A DNA stretch of 64,000 nt. It comes from Bradyrhizobium paxllaeri. GTDB lineage: Bacteria > Pseudomonadota > Alphaproteobacteria > Rhizobiales > Xanthobacteraceae. The stretch spans positions 3,286,001 to 3,350,000 of the forward strand of contig NZ_CP042968.1 of NCBI RefSeq assembly GCF_001693515.2, in the 5' to 3' direction. Made by a program: the position numbers and the translations under genes. The notes beneath the pieces are model-generated. The model was not told the DNA's origin and did not search any database. It saw nothing but the letters and a program-made list of their open reading frames with translations. The stretch's first letter is position 1. The number at the start of each line of letters is the position of its first letter. Of this stretch, positions 37,993 to 46,531 are shown piece after piece.

Positions 37993-38449
37993 TGGGGGGA
38001 CCGCGCGACGGCACACATTCAAGATATTTGCCCGGGCGATTTTCCGGGTTGCGTTGCGATCGATCGTCACCGCTCTCGCTGCGCCCGCATCGCGGCGGCG
38101 AATGTCCTGCCCTCGTTCACCCATGTATCGAGCGGCAGGTCGTTGAGCCGTTCCACCTGCACTATCTTGGTACTGACCACCTCGTGGTCGTCAAATTCGA
38201 AATACCAACAGCCTTTGCCTTTGTGGTGCAGCTTCAGCAGGGGTCGCCGACAAGGTGGACGACCGTCTCCGTGTTGAACATCGTTAGTTATAGCTCCGTT
38301 GGATGGACGCTCGCGTCATAGGTGGTCGTGGTATTGCCACTCGCAGCAGCGTTGCCCGTCTGTCCCTTGTCGGAAAGCTGAGATCAACACTGAGAACCGT
38401 CTCGACGTCGCTGCCGATTGAGTGACTGCCCGGCGTCTTCCGACCTTGA
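37993..38449. repeat. Segmental duplication, copy 2
   Basis: Direct copy of 36693-37158, about 9 bp shorter, with scattered substitutions. Spacing between copies is about 1.3 kb. Confidence 0.88.
38067..38281 (-). pseudogene. Frameshifted copy of the 71-aa gene
   Basis: Same gene as 36767-36982, 215 instead of 216 bp. One C is missing in the run after GACCCCTGC, so the frame hits TGA at codon 16. If the base is restored the protein matches the intact copy along its length (MFNTETVVHLVGDPC start, WVNEGRTFAAAM end). A sequencing error at that C run would give the same picture. Confidence 0.75.
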
Positions 38450-38907
38450 GCTAAGCAGTTGGAAAAGTGGTGTGCCGTAGCCAGGCTGCACGATCCCAGC
38501 AGTCGGTGATGTAGCAAGGACCCGGCGCAAATCTCTTGGGAATTCTCGCCATTTTTTTGTTATCCCGCGCCAAAGTCGGCGGCAGCAATGCGAGAACAGC
38601 CCGACCATCCGCATCAGTCACCGGGTCCTTTGGAGAGCGCTGCGCACGCGGGGACCGCGCGACCGCGCCGTATGAACATATTTGCAATTCATCACATCGC
38701 GCTAAATTTCGTACCTCCTCGCACACAAAGACGCTGCATGATGCGGCTTGATAGCGGACGGGGTAATCCATTGTTTATCGTGCGATCACGGGGGATGGTG
38801 GTGCATCCTCCAGCCGTGGCGACGTTCAACAAGTGAATGGCGGCAGAAGACAAGAACACCCGCCTCAAATCTAGTACCGTCTTGTCTTTTCTGCATTGGA
38901 AGGCGAC
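38450..38907. other. Intergenic region with partial dispersed motif
   Basis: Holds a shortened GGGGACCGCGCGACCGC...CATATTTGC motif at about 38640-38690 and, at 38879, a GTCTTGTCTTTTCTGC segment that recurs inside the next gene at 39213. No gene seen. Confidence 0.45.
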
Positions 38908-39822
38908 GTGGATACTTACACCATCATCTTCGCGGCGCTGGCGGTCTTTATGTGCCTGCGCCTGCGCAGTGTCCTTGGACAGCGCACCGGGAGCGAACGA
39001 TCATTCCAAGTCAGCGCCTTCGCCTATCGCCTCTCTAGGATCGCAGCGGTTTTATTGGCGGTGCTTTACGTCGCTTACGAAGCCAAGTGGTATGAGGCGA
39101 TCAAGGCTCGCGCAACAGCTATCACAACCATCAGCGGCCCCGCCCGCGTTATCGACGGCGACACCGAAGTCGTATTATTGGCAATGGTACTCCTCTTGGG
39201 GGCTGCTCTGGTCTTGTCTTTTCTGCATTGGAAGGATTGGAAGGAGCAAAATGAAGGGCTGAAGAAGGCCAAGCCGCTTGATGGGCTTCTGTGGGATCAT
39301 CCGTCGCAGCGCAACGCTGATGATCGGGGGTCGCATCAGAGGGCCCAGATATTCGTGACCGGAATTTTCGTCCCTCTCGTCGCAGCCGCTGTCGGCGCGG
39401 TGATTTACGTGGGCGCTACCACGTGGTATCCCGCGCTCGCGCCTGCTCCATCCAGGATTGCTTCGCCGACCATCAGCGGCCCCGCTCGCGTTATCGACGG
39501 CGACACCGTCGTCGTCGCGGGCACGACAGTACGGCTCAAGGGCGTCGATGCGGCCGAACTGGGTACAGCGCGCGGCGAGAATGCCCGGCGCGTGATGACT
39601 ACGCTTGTTACCGGGTCGCTGACCTGTCGCTTGACCGGCGAAAAGACCTATAGCCGCGAGGTCGGCTATTGCACCACGGCCAGCGGCACCGACATCAATC
39701 GAGCCATAATTGCTCAAGGTGCCGCTCTCGCGTGTCCGCGCTACGACGCCCGCTATGTGCCTTTCGAGCAGGAGGCCGCGTTAGCGGCGCAACCACGGTC
39801 ATCCTATTGCGTGAAGCGCTAG
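38908..39822 (+). CDS. TimA/Tim44-type membrane anchor joined to staphylococcal-nuclease domain
   Basis: 304-aa chimera. The N-terminus (MDTYTIIFAALAVFMCLRLR) matches the start of alphaproteobacterial Tim44-like (TimA) proteins, including SVLGQRTG; two further hydrophobic segments follow (about 140-185). Residues about 190-304 form an SNase-like domain with VIDGDT, RLKGVDAAE and YSREVGYC, keeping the Arg/Asp/Glu set expected for nuclease activity. A truncated nuclease start (ISGPARVIDGDTEVV) also occurs at about residue 75, so the ORF contains an internal duplication. GTG 38908 is preferred (AAGG upstream, equals the TimA start); TTG 38896 is in frame. The nuclease would be membrane-anchored. 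Function unknown. Confidence 0.68.
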   Translation: MDTYTIIFAALAVFMCLRLRSVLGQRTGSERSFQVSAFAYRLSRIAAVLLAVLYVAYEAKWYEAIKARATAITTISGPARVIDGDTEVVLLAMVLLLGAALVLSFLHWKDWKEQNEGLKKAKPLDGLLWDHPSQRNADDRGSHQRAQIFVTGIFVPLVAAAVGAVIYVGATTWYPALAPAPSRIASPTISGPARVIDGDTVVVAGTTVRLKGVDAAELGTARGENARRVMTTLVTGSLTCRLTGEKTYSREVGYCTTASGTDINRAIIAQGAALACPRYDARYVPFEQEAALAAQPRSSYCVKR

Positions 39823-40152
39823 GCGATAGAATCCTGACCGCTGCCAGCGTCCTTACTTGCCATTCTGTTTGATGCCCCACAACCGATAGGCTTCGTCGAT
39901 GTATGGGGCCGGCTCTGTCGGCTCCGGCATCAGCTTCGCGCCCTCTTTACAGAAGTGGTCGAGGCCACGTCACGACTTCAAGGACGGCCCTACACGCCGG
40001 TCGGGCTGCTTACAGTGCAAAAGGATATGCGCGTGATCAAATCGCGCCACGCCATCGATCCCTTCGGCAAGGTTCTGGCACCATCCCAGAATGTGGGTAT
40101 CTGTATCCGATCGCGCTGAAGCGCGAGACCCACTTTGCCATGCGAAAAAGAA
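39823..40152. other. Intergenic region with possible gene remnant
   Basis: Minus strand 39853-39970 reads as the end of a protein (YIDEAYRLWGIKQNGK, stop at 39853), with an in-frame stop upstream and no start, so probably a relic. A plus-strand stretch at about 39950-40120 also reads protein-like but has no start. Confidence 0.35.
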
Positions 40153-40617
40153 TTAAAAAGCGCCGTGATAAAGCACGTACTGAATCATGTCGTTAACAGT
40201 TCGACTGTGGGTCGTGTAGAGAGTGCCGGATGCTTGGCGGGCCTTTTCGCCTTTCGCAGCAGCATTGATTGCATACAAACTAAAAAGCTGACCGATACTG
40301 CTCATGGCCATGAATAAGGGTGGATTTTCGTCCTTCCCCGCCGCCGCTGTTTCGCTAAACCATTTTGCGCCTTCCTCAAGATCCGTGGCGGACTGCTTTG
40401 TCGCGAAGAAGAAAAACTGAGAGTAAAGATTTCGGCTCAAATCGTAATTAGGCATCAATTTTTTTAATGCCTCAATCACGAGTTGGCCGCAGGCCAACTT
40501 CGCTTCATGGTCGGCTGCGAACCACTGAATTCCGAACGCTTTTACAGCCGCCTCGGCGTCATGCATTGCACCGTCCGACCGCCTCTCAGATGTTAGCCCA
40601 GATATCCAGTTCAGCAT
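40153..40617 (-). CDS. Hypothetical helical protein, candidate FixK-regulated
   Basis: 154 aa, predicted mostly helical, no signal peptide, moderate AT content. Segments such as LACGQLVIEALKKLMPNYDLSRNLYSQFFFFATKQSATDLEEG suggest a compact helical bundle. GGAGG nine bases before the ATG. A perfect FNR/FixK box (40727-40740) lies 110 bp upstream; with the usual -41.5 spacing the transcript would start near 40692, giving a 75-nt leader. No family recognised. Confidence 0.6.
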   Translation of the reverse strand: MLNWISGLTSERRSDGAMHDAEAAVKAFGIQWFAADHEAKLACGQLVIEALKKLMPNYDLSRNLYSQFFFFATKQSATDLEEGAKWFSETAAAGKDENPPLFMAMSSIGQLFSLYAINAAAKGEKARQASGTLYTTHSRTVNDMIQYVLYHGAF

Positions 40618-40964
40618 GATGCTAACCTCCGGGTTTTTATCGGCTCATCGTCCCTCGAAGGAAATAGATGGAGCGGCCTCGCGATTCCGACCGCGCCAGT
40701 GGAGGCAGCGTCCTAGCCCACCCCTCTTGACGTAAATCAATGACACCAAGGAGCGTTTCTGCCGGCTGACAGCCCAGCCGGATAGATAACTGTCCACCCC
40801 CACAATTCGCCGTGGCTCCTGCAACGGCCAACTACCAGCCATAGCCCGATTTGCGCTAAGCTTGGCATTCGGCTTTGATGAGACATGGGCACGAAATACT
40901 CGCGTCGATGCGACCGCGACAGACGCGATTCCTTATGCGTTGTTCTCGCCGGTCATCTCGGCCG
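40618..40964. other. Intergenic region with FixK box
   Basis: 347 bp between two minus-strand genes. Apart from the FNR/FixK box at 40727 no feature is visible. Confidence 0.45.
40727..40740 (-). promoter_or_regulatory. FNR/FixK-type box upstream of 40617 gene
   Basis: TTGACGTAAATCAA; matches TTGA-N6-TCAA with 5+5 near-perfect arms. Position fits activation of the minus-strand gene starting at 40617. Confidence 0.65.
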
Positions 40965-42410
40965 CTACTTCAGACAGTTTACCGGGAAGACGCTCTTCCG
41001 CGCTTGCTGCGCTATATCCGCAACCGTCTTGCCCGCAGTGCCATCCTCCATCGGCTCCAGGGTTATCCATTGCGCAGCAAGGAATGCAGTGACGATTTCC
41101 TTTCTGATCGCGAAATTGATGCCCTGAGGAACAAAGCCTCCGACTTTTATCGCGGTAATATCGTTTAATCTGCTTCTGACTACACCGACAAGTGCTCCGG
41201 CTCGGTCCACGAGGGCACCCCCAGAATTTCCGGGTTGAATGGCGGCGGTGAATTGCAATTTGGTGCTGTCATTTCCTACGCCGCTTAGAGCACTTACGGT
41301 GCCAGTGGTCACGTTTATTCCCTCGCCAAGGAGGGCCCGTAAGGGGTAGCCTAGGGCCACCATATCTTCCCCCAGCCGAACTGATTTGCTTGTTAACTTC
41401 AACGGCTCGGCCTCGAAGTCAGGCGGTGTTTTGATTTGGATCAGCGCGAGATCGTTCCCACTGTCCTGTCCAATCAATGTTGCTGATCCGACACCAGGAA
41501 CGTTAATTCTCTCACATTCCGAAATCACGTGATGGTTCGTAAGCAAATGGCCCTGCCGAGAAACGACGATGGCACTTCCACTTGAAATCTCAGCCCGCTG
41601 GTCATTCGGCGTTGTAATTGCCGCCCGTTTTTGCGGCGGTGCCGTTGCCACGGGTGGCGAAACAACGGTTGCTGGAGCATTGGTTAGTGCCGCTATCTCC
41701 ACTTCGAGCGTGCGCTTTAAGTCATCGTTCGAAGGAGCTAACGTGCGAGCGGCTTCGAAGTCACTTTTTGCAGCTTGAGGCTGCCCCATTTTCGCATAAG
41801 TGCGTCCGCGCTCGACCAGCGTCCAAGCGTTCGTCGGTTCCAATTTCAAAGCGATCTCGTAATCTGACAACGCACGATCGAACTGGCCCCAGTCCCGCAG
41901 GGCGTTTCCCCGTTCGTAGAACCGAAACAGACGCGCCACGGGATCTAGCCGGATTGCCTCGTCAAAGTCTGCAATAGCGTGGCTCAGGTCGCCCAATCCT
42001 CGAAACGCTTGGGCACGATTGTGAAAGCGAAAGGCGCGAGGAGTAGTATCTAGTCGGATTGCTTCAGTGATATCAGCAACGCCCTGCTGGTACTTGCCTT
42101 GTTGAGTATGAAGTTCGCCACGTTCCTGCCAGCGGTAGGCACGGTTCGGGTCTAACCGAATCCCGGCACTTACATCCGAGATTGCTTGGTCGAGGTTTCC
42201 CTTCGCAGCAAACGCTAATCCCCTGTTATGAAATGCTGCTGCATGAACTCGGGTCGGGCCGCGGGCTAGTAGCCTTGAGCATGCTGAAATGCTGCGGTCG
42301 GGGTCTTGACGACCGAGCTCGCAGTCCTTCCAAGTTGTATCTCTGGCCGCCGTGGCCGTCGACCAAAAGGTAACGATGCTGAAGAAGCATACAATCTTCC
42401 AGGAAGCCAC
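40965..42410 (-). CDS. Secreted TPR-trypsin-like serine protease
   Basis: 481 aa. Signal peptide (about 1-21, STATAA). Residues about 55-230 form five TPR-like repeats (AIADFDEAIRLDP, ALSDYEIALKLEP). A Pro/Ala linker (245-262) leads to an HtrA-like protease domain with the full triad: His294 in LTNHHV, Asp320 in GNDLAL, Ser396 in GNSGGAL. No PDZ domain. GTG start with GGAGC upstream. TPRs may recruit protein partners or substrates. Periplasmic protease of unknown target; alone in its transcript. Confidence 0.85.
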   Translation of the reverse strand: MASWKIVCFFSIVTFWSTATAARDTTWKDCELGRQDPDRSISACSRLLARGPTRVHAAAFHNRGLAFAAKGNLDQAISDVSAGIRLDPNRAYRWQERGELHTQQGKYQQGVADITEAIRLDTTPRAFRFHNRAQAFRGLGDLSHAIADFDEAIRLDPVARLFRFYERGNALRDWGQFDRALSDYEIALKLEPTNAWTLVERGRTYAKMGQPQAAKSDFEAARTLAPSNDDLKRTLEVEIAALTNAPATVVSPPVATAPPQKRAAITTPNDQRAEISSGSAIVVSRQGHLLTNHHVISECERINVPGVGSATLIGQDSGNDLALIQIKTPPDFEAEPLKLTSKSVRLGEDMVALGYPLRALLGEGINVTTGTVSALSGVGNDSTKLQFTAAIQPGNSGGALVDRAGALVGVVRSRLNDITAIKVGGFVPQGINFAIRKEIVTAFLAAQWITLEPMEDGTAGKTVADIAQQARKSVFPVNCLK

Positions 42411-42661
42411 GTTAGTTGCTCCGTTCGCGGTTTCGACAGCAAAGATTGAGTTTCACGCGCGGTGCGGGAAACCGCCTGTTTGACGTGTTGTCGTGCGGCA
42501 GTCGCGTTGGTCGAGATCCTTCTCGACGCAAATCAACGGAACAATCTAGTAATGCGCGCAAATAAATTCTTGTCACAACTTGCCAATAATTTGTTTTTTT
42601 GCGCCCCTGGCTCGGCGCTTACCGAGCGCTTGCAGCCAGCTCGGTGTCGCGGAGAGCTTTG

Positions 42662-42841
42662 ATGCTTGGACCGCGCGACGGCGCTTGCCAAGGATATCTA
42701 GTGCGAGAAAAAGTTGTGGTTGCAGTTGCGAGCGCAGCACGACCGTCAATAGCAAATACGCCAAGTTTATTCGATCCGTATTTTCCCGGACCAGCCAAAG
42801 CAGAGAATGGCGTCAAAGCACAGTTCTTTGGCTTTCTTTAG
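42662..42841 (+). CDS. 59-aa ORF with dispersed GPRDG motif
   Basis: Starts MLGPRDGACQGYLV; GGAG lies eight bases upstream. The first 20 codons match the GGACCGCGCGACGGC element repeated at 36693, 37993 and (weaker) 38640, so the start of this ORF may be a mobile or repeated segment. The rest is not recognised. Coding status uncertain. Confidence 0.35.
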   Translation: MLGPRDGACQGYLVREKVVVAVASAARPSIANTPSLFDPYFPGPAKAENGVKAQFFGFL

Positions 42842-42934
42842 CAAGTCGATCGTCGCGCGCCAGTGTATGCAAATCTTTCAGCATCAAAGCTCTGAAAGAT
42901 ATCGGCGTGGAATACTGCGTGATCGACGGCAGGA

Positions 42935-43117
42935 ATGCGCTGGTCTACGGACCAGACGCTTAACGAAGCGTGCACCAAAGCAGACGAGTTGCCCGCCTGG
43001 GAAATTATTAATGGCAATGGCGACCTCATCGATTGGAGTCGCGCTCCTCTCAAGGAAACCGGATCGCAAAAACCAGAATCGCTGAGGCAGTCGGCCCAAA
43101 TCGAGGCAGCAAAATGA
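42935..43117 (+). CDS. 60-aa ORF overlapping the GIY-YIG gene
   Basis: Protein-like composition (LPAWEIINGNGDLIDWS, SLRQSAQIEAAK). The TGA stop overlaps the ATG of the next gene by 4 bp (ATGA), as in translationally coupled pairs. The upstream part of the frame looks less coding, so it could be the tail of a decayed phage gene. No family recognised. Confidence 0.42.
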   Translation: MRWSTDQTLNEACTKADELPAWEIINGNGDLIDWSRAPLKETGSQKPESLRQSAQIEAAK

Positions 43118-43809
43118 ACGCGGTCAATGACTTTACGTTGGACGTTGAAGATCACAAAACAACTACGGCGAATGTTTACATTCTGCGGAATGGTACTGAC
43201 AACATTTTCAAGATCGGCCGGACAATCGACATCGAGACGCGATTGCGGCAGTTGAGGACGGGGAATCCGCAACTCACCGTCTACCAATTGATCGAGACGG
43301 ACAACGATGTGCTTTGCGAAAGCTATCTGCATAAACGGCTTAGTACCAAGCAGATTAGCGGCAGATCATCGCAGGAGTTTTTTGCGGTGACGCCAGCGGA
43401 GCTTGAACCGATCATCTTGGACGCCAAGGCGTATCTTGAGGAGTGTTTGCCGGTGCTCTTGGAAGCCGAGAGAATGCAGGAAACCGATAGCGATGGATCG
43501 ATCAAGATACCCGGTAACGCGGCGATCTCGATGCATCAGGAAATGTTGGAAGTGGCGGAGCAAATCCGCCGCCTGAAATCTGTAATGGAGGAACAGATTG
43601 CGGGCCTGGAGTCGCGGTACGATTATCTTGAGGCGGAAATAAAGGTGACGATGGGCACCGCTGCCGAGTTGAAGGGTATTGCAACATGGAAGACCGGTGC
43701 GCGAAGCGCGTTTGATCAAACGGCTTTCAAGGAGGCGGAGCCGAAGCTTTATGAGCAATACAAGAAACAATCCCGTACCCGCATGTTTAGGTTAGTGAAG
43801 GTGAAGTAA
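43114..43809 (+). CDS. T5orf172/GIY-YIG domain fused to YqaJ-like C-terminal tail
   Basis: 231 aa. Residues about 15-105 are a T5orf172/MUG113-type GIY-YIG domain: NVYILRNGTDNIFKIGRT, then RLRQLRTGNP with the expected Arg, and SQEFFAV. After a spacer a coiled coil (about 150-195) leads to a tail (GTAAELKGIATWKTGARSAFD...PKLYEQYKKQSRTRMFRL) that matches the end of YqaJ-type phage exonuclease/recombinase proteins, but the PD-(D/E)XK core is absent. ATG 43114 overlaps the previous stop; GAGGCAG lies upstream. Probably phage-derived and DNA-acting, as nuclease or single-strand annealing accessory; function inferred only. Confidence 0.72.
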   Translation: MNAVNDFTLDVEDHKTTTANVYILRNGTDNIFKIGRTIDIETRLRQLRTGNPQLTVYQLIETDNDVLCESYLHKRLSTKQISGRSSQEFFAVTPAELEPIILDAKAYLEECLPVLLEAERMQETDSDGSIKIPGNAAISMHQEMLEVAEQIRRLKSVMEEQIAGLESRYDYLEAEIKVTMGTAAELKGIATWKTGARSAFDQTAFKEAEPKLYEQYKKQSRTRMFRLVKVK

Positions 43810-43837
43810 CAAATCATGCCGCGACGCGACAGGAACG

Positions 43838-43930
43838 AGCATCCGCGGTCAAGCCAGCGTTATCGATGGCGACGCGCTGGACATTCACGGCACTCGCATC
43901 CGGCTTTGGGGCATCGTTGACATCCGCATG
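43838..43930 (+). pseudogene. Staphylococcal-nuclease remnant
   Basis: One frame reads GQASVIDGDALDIHGTR then IRLWGIVDIRM, the start of an SNase-like domain (VIDGDT, RLWGIDAPE in intact members), then breaks off. No start and no continuation. It is a different copy from the nuclease at 39470. Confidence 0.55.
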
Positions 43931-44047
43931 CGTCGTGATAACTCTGGCTATGCATCCTGAGAGGACCTGACGGTCCCGCCAACCAGCCCTAGACCGGCAA
44001 AGGTGGCAACGACGATGTGGCCCGGAAGGGCAACAATAGGTCGCCAG

Positions 44048-44077
44048 CCCTCCAGATGCCTATGCAATCTTGGAGGG
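44048..44077 (+). promoter_or_regulatory. Hairpin hiding the ribosome site of the 44085 ORF
   Basis: CCCTCCA at 44048-44054 can pair with TGGAGGG at 44071-44077, followed by TTTTCTT and the ATG at 44085. The right arm is the Shine-Dalgarno. It could be a terminator relic, or an attenuator. Confidence 0.35.
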
Positions 44078-44084
44078 TTTTCTT

Positions 44085-44455
44085 ATGTCCTGTTTAGCGC
44101 CCAACTGCGGCGAGCCAGCCATCTTGCTCGGGTTGTGTGTCGAGCATTTTCAGCGTCCTGGCCGCAAGCACAGGATGACCGCCAAGCGCAAGGCCACCAT
44201 CATGGCACTGGCTGAGAAATATGTCGCCGCCAATGACCCGCCGCGCGGTGTGTGGCCTGGCCTCCACTATTCCATGGGACGCGGCTACAGCGCTGGGTCC
44301 TCGCCCACGGAAGGCTGCCGGATGGCGTCCATAACGTCCTCTGGAACAAGGGCCAAGATTGCATGCGGGTTGACTTCACCCGGCTGCGTAACGATCCGGC
44401 GTACCCAATCGGATCGTTGGCCGAACGCGCTTTGCCAAAAGCGCAGCGAGGATAG
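44085..44455 (+). pseudogene. Small Cys-motif protein, probably frameshifted
   Basis: GGAGGG stands eight bases before the ATG. The first 70 codons look real: a zinc-knuckle-like start (CLAPNCGEPAILLGLCVEHF) and a basic stretch (RPGRKHRMTAKRKAT). After about 44290 the better protein-like frame is another one (RWVLAHGRLPDGVHNVLW), ending at 44455, which suggests one frameshift. HNH-type or phage DNA-binding origin is possible but unproven. Confidence 0.4.
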
Positions 44456-44739
44456 GGATTGCAGCGGTCCTGCACGAGCCCATAATTTCTTGGGCTTCGC
44501 CTTCGGCTCGGACCTCTTACGCCGACGAGGCGGAAGCGATCGCGCACGCCGAGAGCGCGACGCGCGCCTCGAAGGAAGCCGAGGGGGACGATTGGTGTAT
44601 TTGGGGCGAATTATACTCGGTTCGCGTGGTCGAAGAGAGCCAACCTGTCCAAGAAGCAATCGCGCCGACCGAGAGCAGCGGGACATCTCGCCCCGCAATC
44701 GTGATCAGTATGTGGCAGCGGTGCGTCACTCGCGTGATT

Positions 44740-45123
44740 TTATCTCCGCCAGAAAGGTGCGAGCAGACAACTCCCCGGCTTTTGCAATCGGCGCGCGGCG
44801 CGAGTTCGAGTGCCTCTGTGCAGAGCCATGGTGTTCTCGTCGATAAATGCTATCTCGGTGTCGATAGCGCCATACTGCCGCGCGAGCACCTTGAGATTGC
44901 GGCACGCGGCCGCCGAGGTGATCCTGAGTAGCTCTGCTGTGCCGTTACGTTCGTTTGGACTGCGCCGCTTGGCGGCATCAACCGCACTGTAACGCCAGCT
45001 CACCTGTAACTCTGCGAGACCAGCGCCATCAGCGGCAACGCGCCGCCGTTGCCGATCCACAATCCGGCGACACTCATCCACATGACCGGCCGCCGTAGCG
45101 ATCTTGTCCTTCAGGCTCCTCAT
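44740..45123 (-). CDS. Hypothetical basic protein
   Basis: 127 aa from ATG 45123 (frame open to 45162). The N-terminal 40 residues (MRSLKDKIATAAGHVDECRR, IVDRQRRRVA) resemble small helical proteins common in rhizobia; the remainder is less regular and may follow a frame disruption. No ribosome site is clear. No function recognised. Confidence 0.35.
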   Translation of the reverse strand: MRSLKDKIATAAGHVDECRRIVDRQRRRVAADGAGLAELQVSWRYSAVDAAKRRSPNERNGTAELLRITSAAACRNLKVLARQYGAIDTEIAFIDENTMALHRGTRTRAARRLQKPGSCLLAPFWRR

Positions 45124-45930
45124 GCCGCAGATGTTAGCTCGCCCGCACTTCATCGAGTGCATGTCGAAAAAGGACGAGGCTATGTATTCAGATGCTGGCT
45201 AAGCGAAATCATCACCTAAACTCTTCGATCAGCGCCTTCCAGCCGAGCGCATCGCTCTGCATCAGCAGCAGAACGCCAAGCGCTGCGAATGATGTGGCAA
45301 TTCGCAATCGGGACGGGCATTCATATTGTTACGAATGAGGCGACCGCGTTTCTGAGCTCGCCTCGGTCGAGGTAATCGAAGGCTCGTTGCTTACACCGCT
45401 CGACGTGTTTGTCGCGCGGAACATCGGCAATAACGGAACGATCCATTCATTGGCTCCTAGCCGACCAGACGTGTTTTTGGACTGGTCCCAGTAAGAGCAT
45501 CGAAATGAAACGGATTTGCCCTGTCGGTTCGAAAAGTGACAAACAGATGCTTTTTCAGTCGCGGTGTGAGGATTAGGACACACACGCGCGCGCAAAGCCG
45601 GGTCCTACATGGCCGGGCGATCAGCGCTCCGGGCGACACTCTGATCGCGTTGCGAACTGATACAGCGCGCGATCGAACCGACCGGCTACTGCTCTATCCT
45701 CCGGCCATGGTCTTGCAGCGACCTTCCGGCTTCATCGAACCGTGCCTGCTGTCGACGGCGACGCGAATGAGCGGTGTGACGGAGCGCTCGTTCACGTAGA
45801 TGAACGCGCGTAGCTTGATCTAGGTCAAGGGTGCGAAGCGTCCCGGCGCGAGGCTTCGGATTAGCCGCGCGGTGTCCGGCGCGATGCGCAGGTGTTCGCG
45901 GCTTCCTCTCTTGCTAGATGGAGTATGCTG
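45124..45930. other. Long intergenic region
   Basis: About 800 bp. I see no convincing gene. It carries the FNR/FixK box at 45815 upstream of the Gly-rich protein. Confidence 0.4.
45815..45828 (+). promoter_or_regulatory. FNR/FixK-type box upstream of Gly-rich protein
   Basis: TTGATCTAGGTCAA, 102 bp before the start at 45931. With -41.5 spacing the transcript would start near 45863. Confidence 0.62.
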
Positions 45931-46305
45931 ATGTTGCGTCGAATTCTCATCGCGTCGGCTGCCGCAGCCATGCTGCTGGTCACCTTCACTCCCGACGACG
46001 CGTCCGCTCGTGGCGGCCGTGGCGGCGGCATGCGCGCTGGAGGCTTCCACGGCGGCGGCGCGGCTGTGCGAGCGGGAGGCTATCGCGGCGGCGCGGTCGC
46101 AGCTCGGGGATACCGGGGCGGCGCTGTCGCTGTGCGCGGCGGGCGCTACGGCTATCGGGGCTACGGCTATCGCGGCTACGGTGTCGGTGCGGCGGCAGTG
46201 GGCGCGGCTGCGGTCGGTGCCGCCGCGGCGGGGGCCTACCGTGGCGGCTGCGGCTATGACTCTTACGGCAACTGGGTTTGCCCAGGCGGGTACCGTCCGT
46301 ACTGA
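45931..46305 (+). CDS. Secreted Gly/Arg/Tyr-rich protein
   Basis: 124 aa. Signal peptide of about 27 residues (LRRILIASAAAAMLLV, cleavage near DASARG), then low-complexity repeats rich in Gly, Arg, Tyr and Ala (YRGGAVA, YRGYGYRGYG), then an Ala/Val stretch (about 85-105) that may insert in a membrane, and a C-terminal CGYDSYGNWVCPGGY with two Cys. ATG 45931 has GGAG seven bases upstream; ATG 45925 lies too close to it. Family of small exported proteins in Bradyrhizobium; function unknown. Confidence 0.68.
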   Translation: MLRRILIASAAAAMLLVTFTPDDASARGGRGGGMRAGGFHGGGAAVRAGGYRGGAVAARGYRGGAVAVRGGRYGYRGYGYRGYGVGAAAVGAAAVGAAAAGAYRGGCGYDSYGNWVCPGGYRPY

Positions 46306-46531
46306 GCGGCGCGAGGCCGACGTCGCGAAAGGATCGGGCAACCACCCTGCGCCAGCGGGATGGCCGCCTGACGCGCTTGCCGTTATGTGCTGCCATGCTC
46401 GACTTCGTAATTGCACGGCCCCCCGGGGACCACCGGGGCCGTGCAAAGACGCATCAGGGCGCTCGGACTGACGCACTCAATAATGAAGGCTCACGCCGGC
46501 ACGCCGTGCGAGCGCAAGTCCCGGTTCACGT

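Noticed and set aside
43114..43809. Homing endonuclease in an intron
   Set aside because: The GIY-YIG domain is of T5orf172 type and no intron or split host gene surrounds it.
44252..44846. Continuation of the Cys-motif ORF to 258 codons
   Set aside because: Composition becomes irregular after about 70 codons; more likely a shifted or read-through frame.
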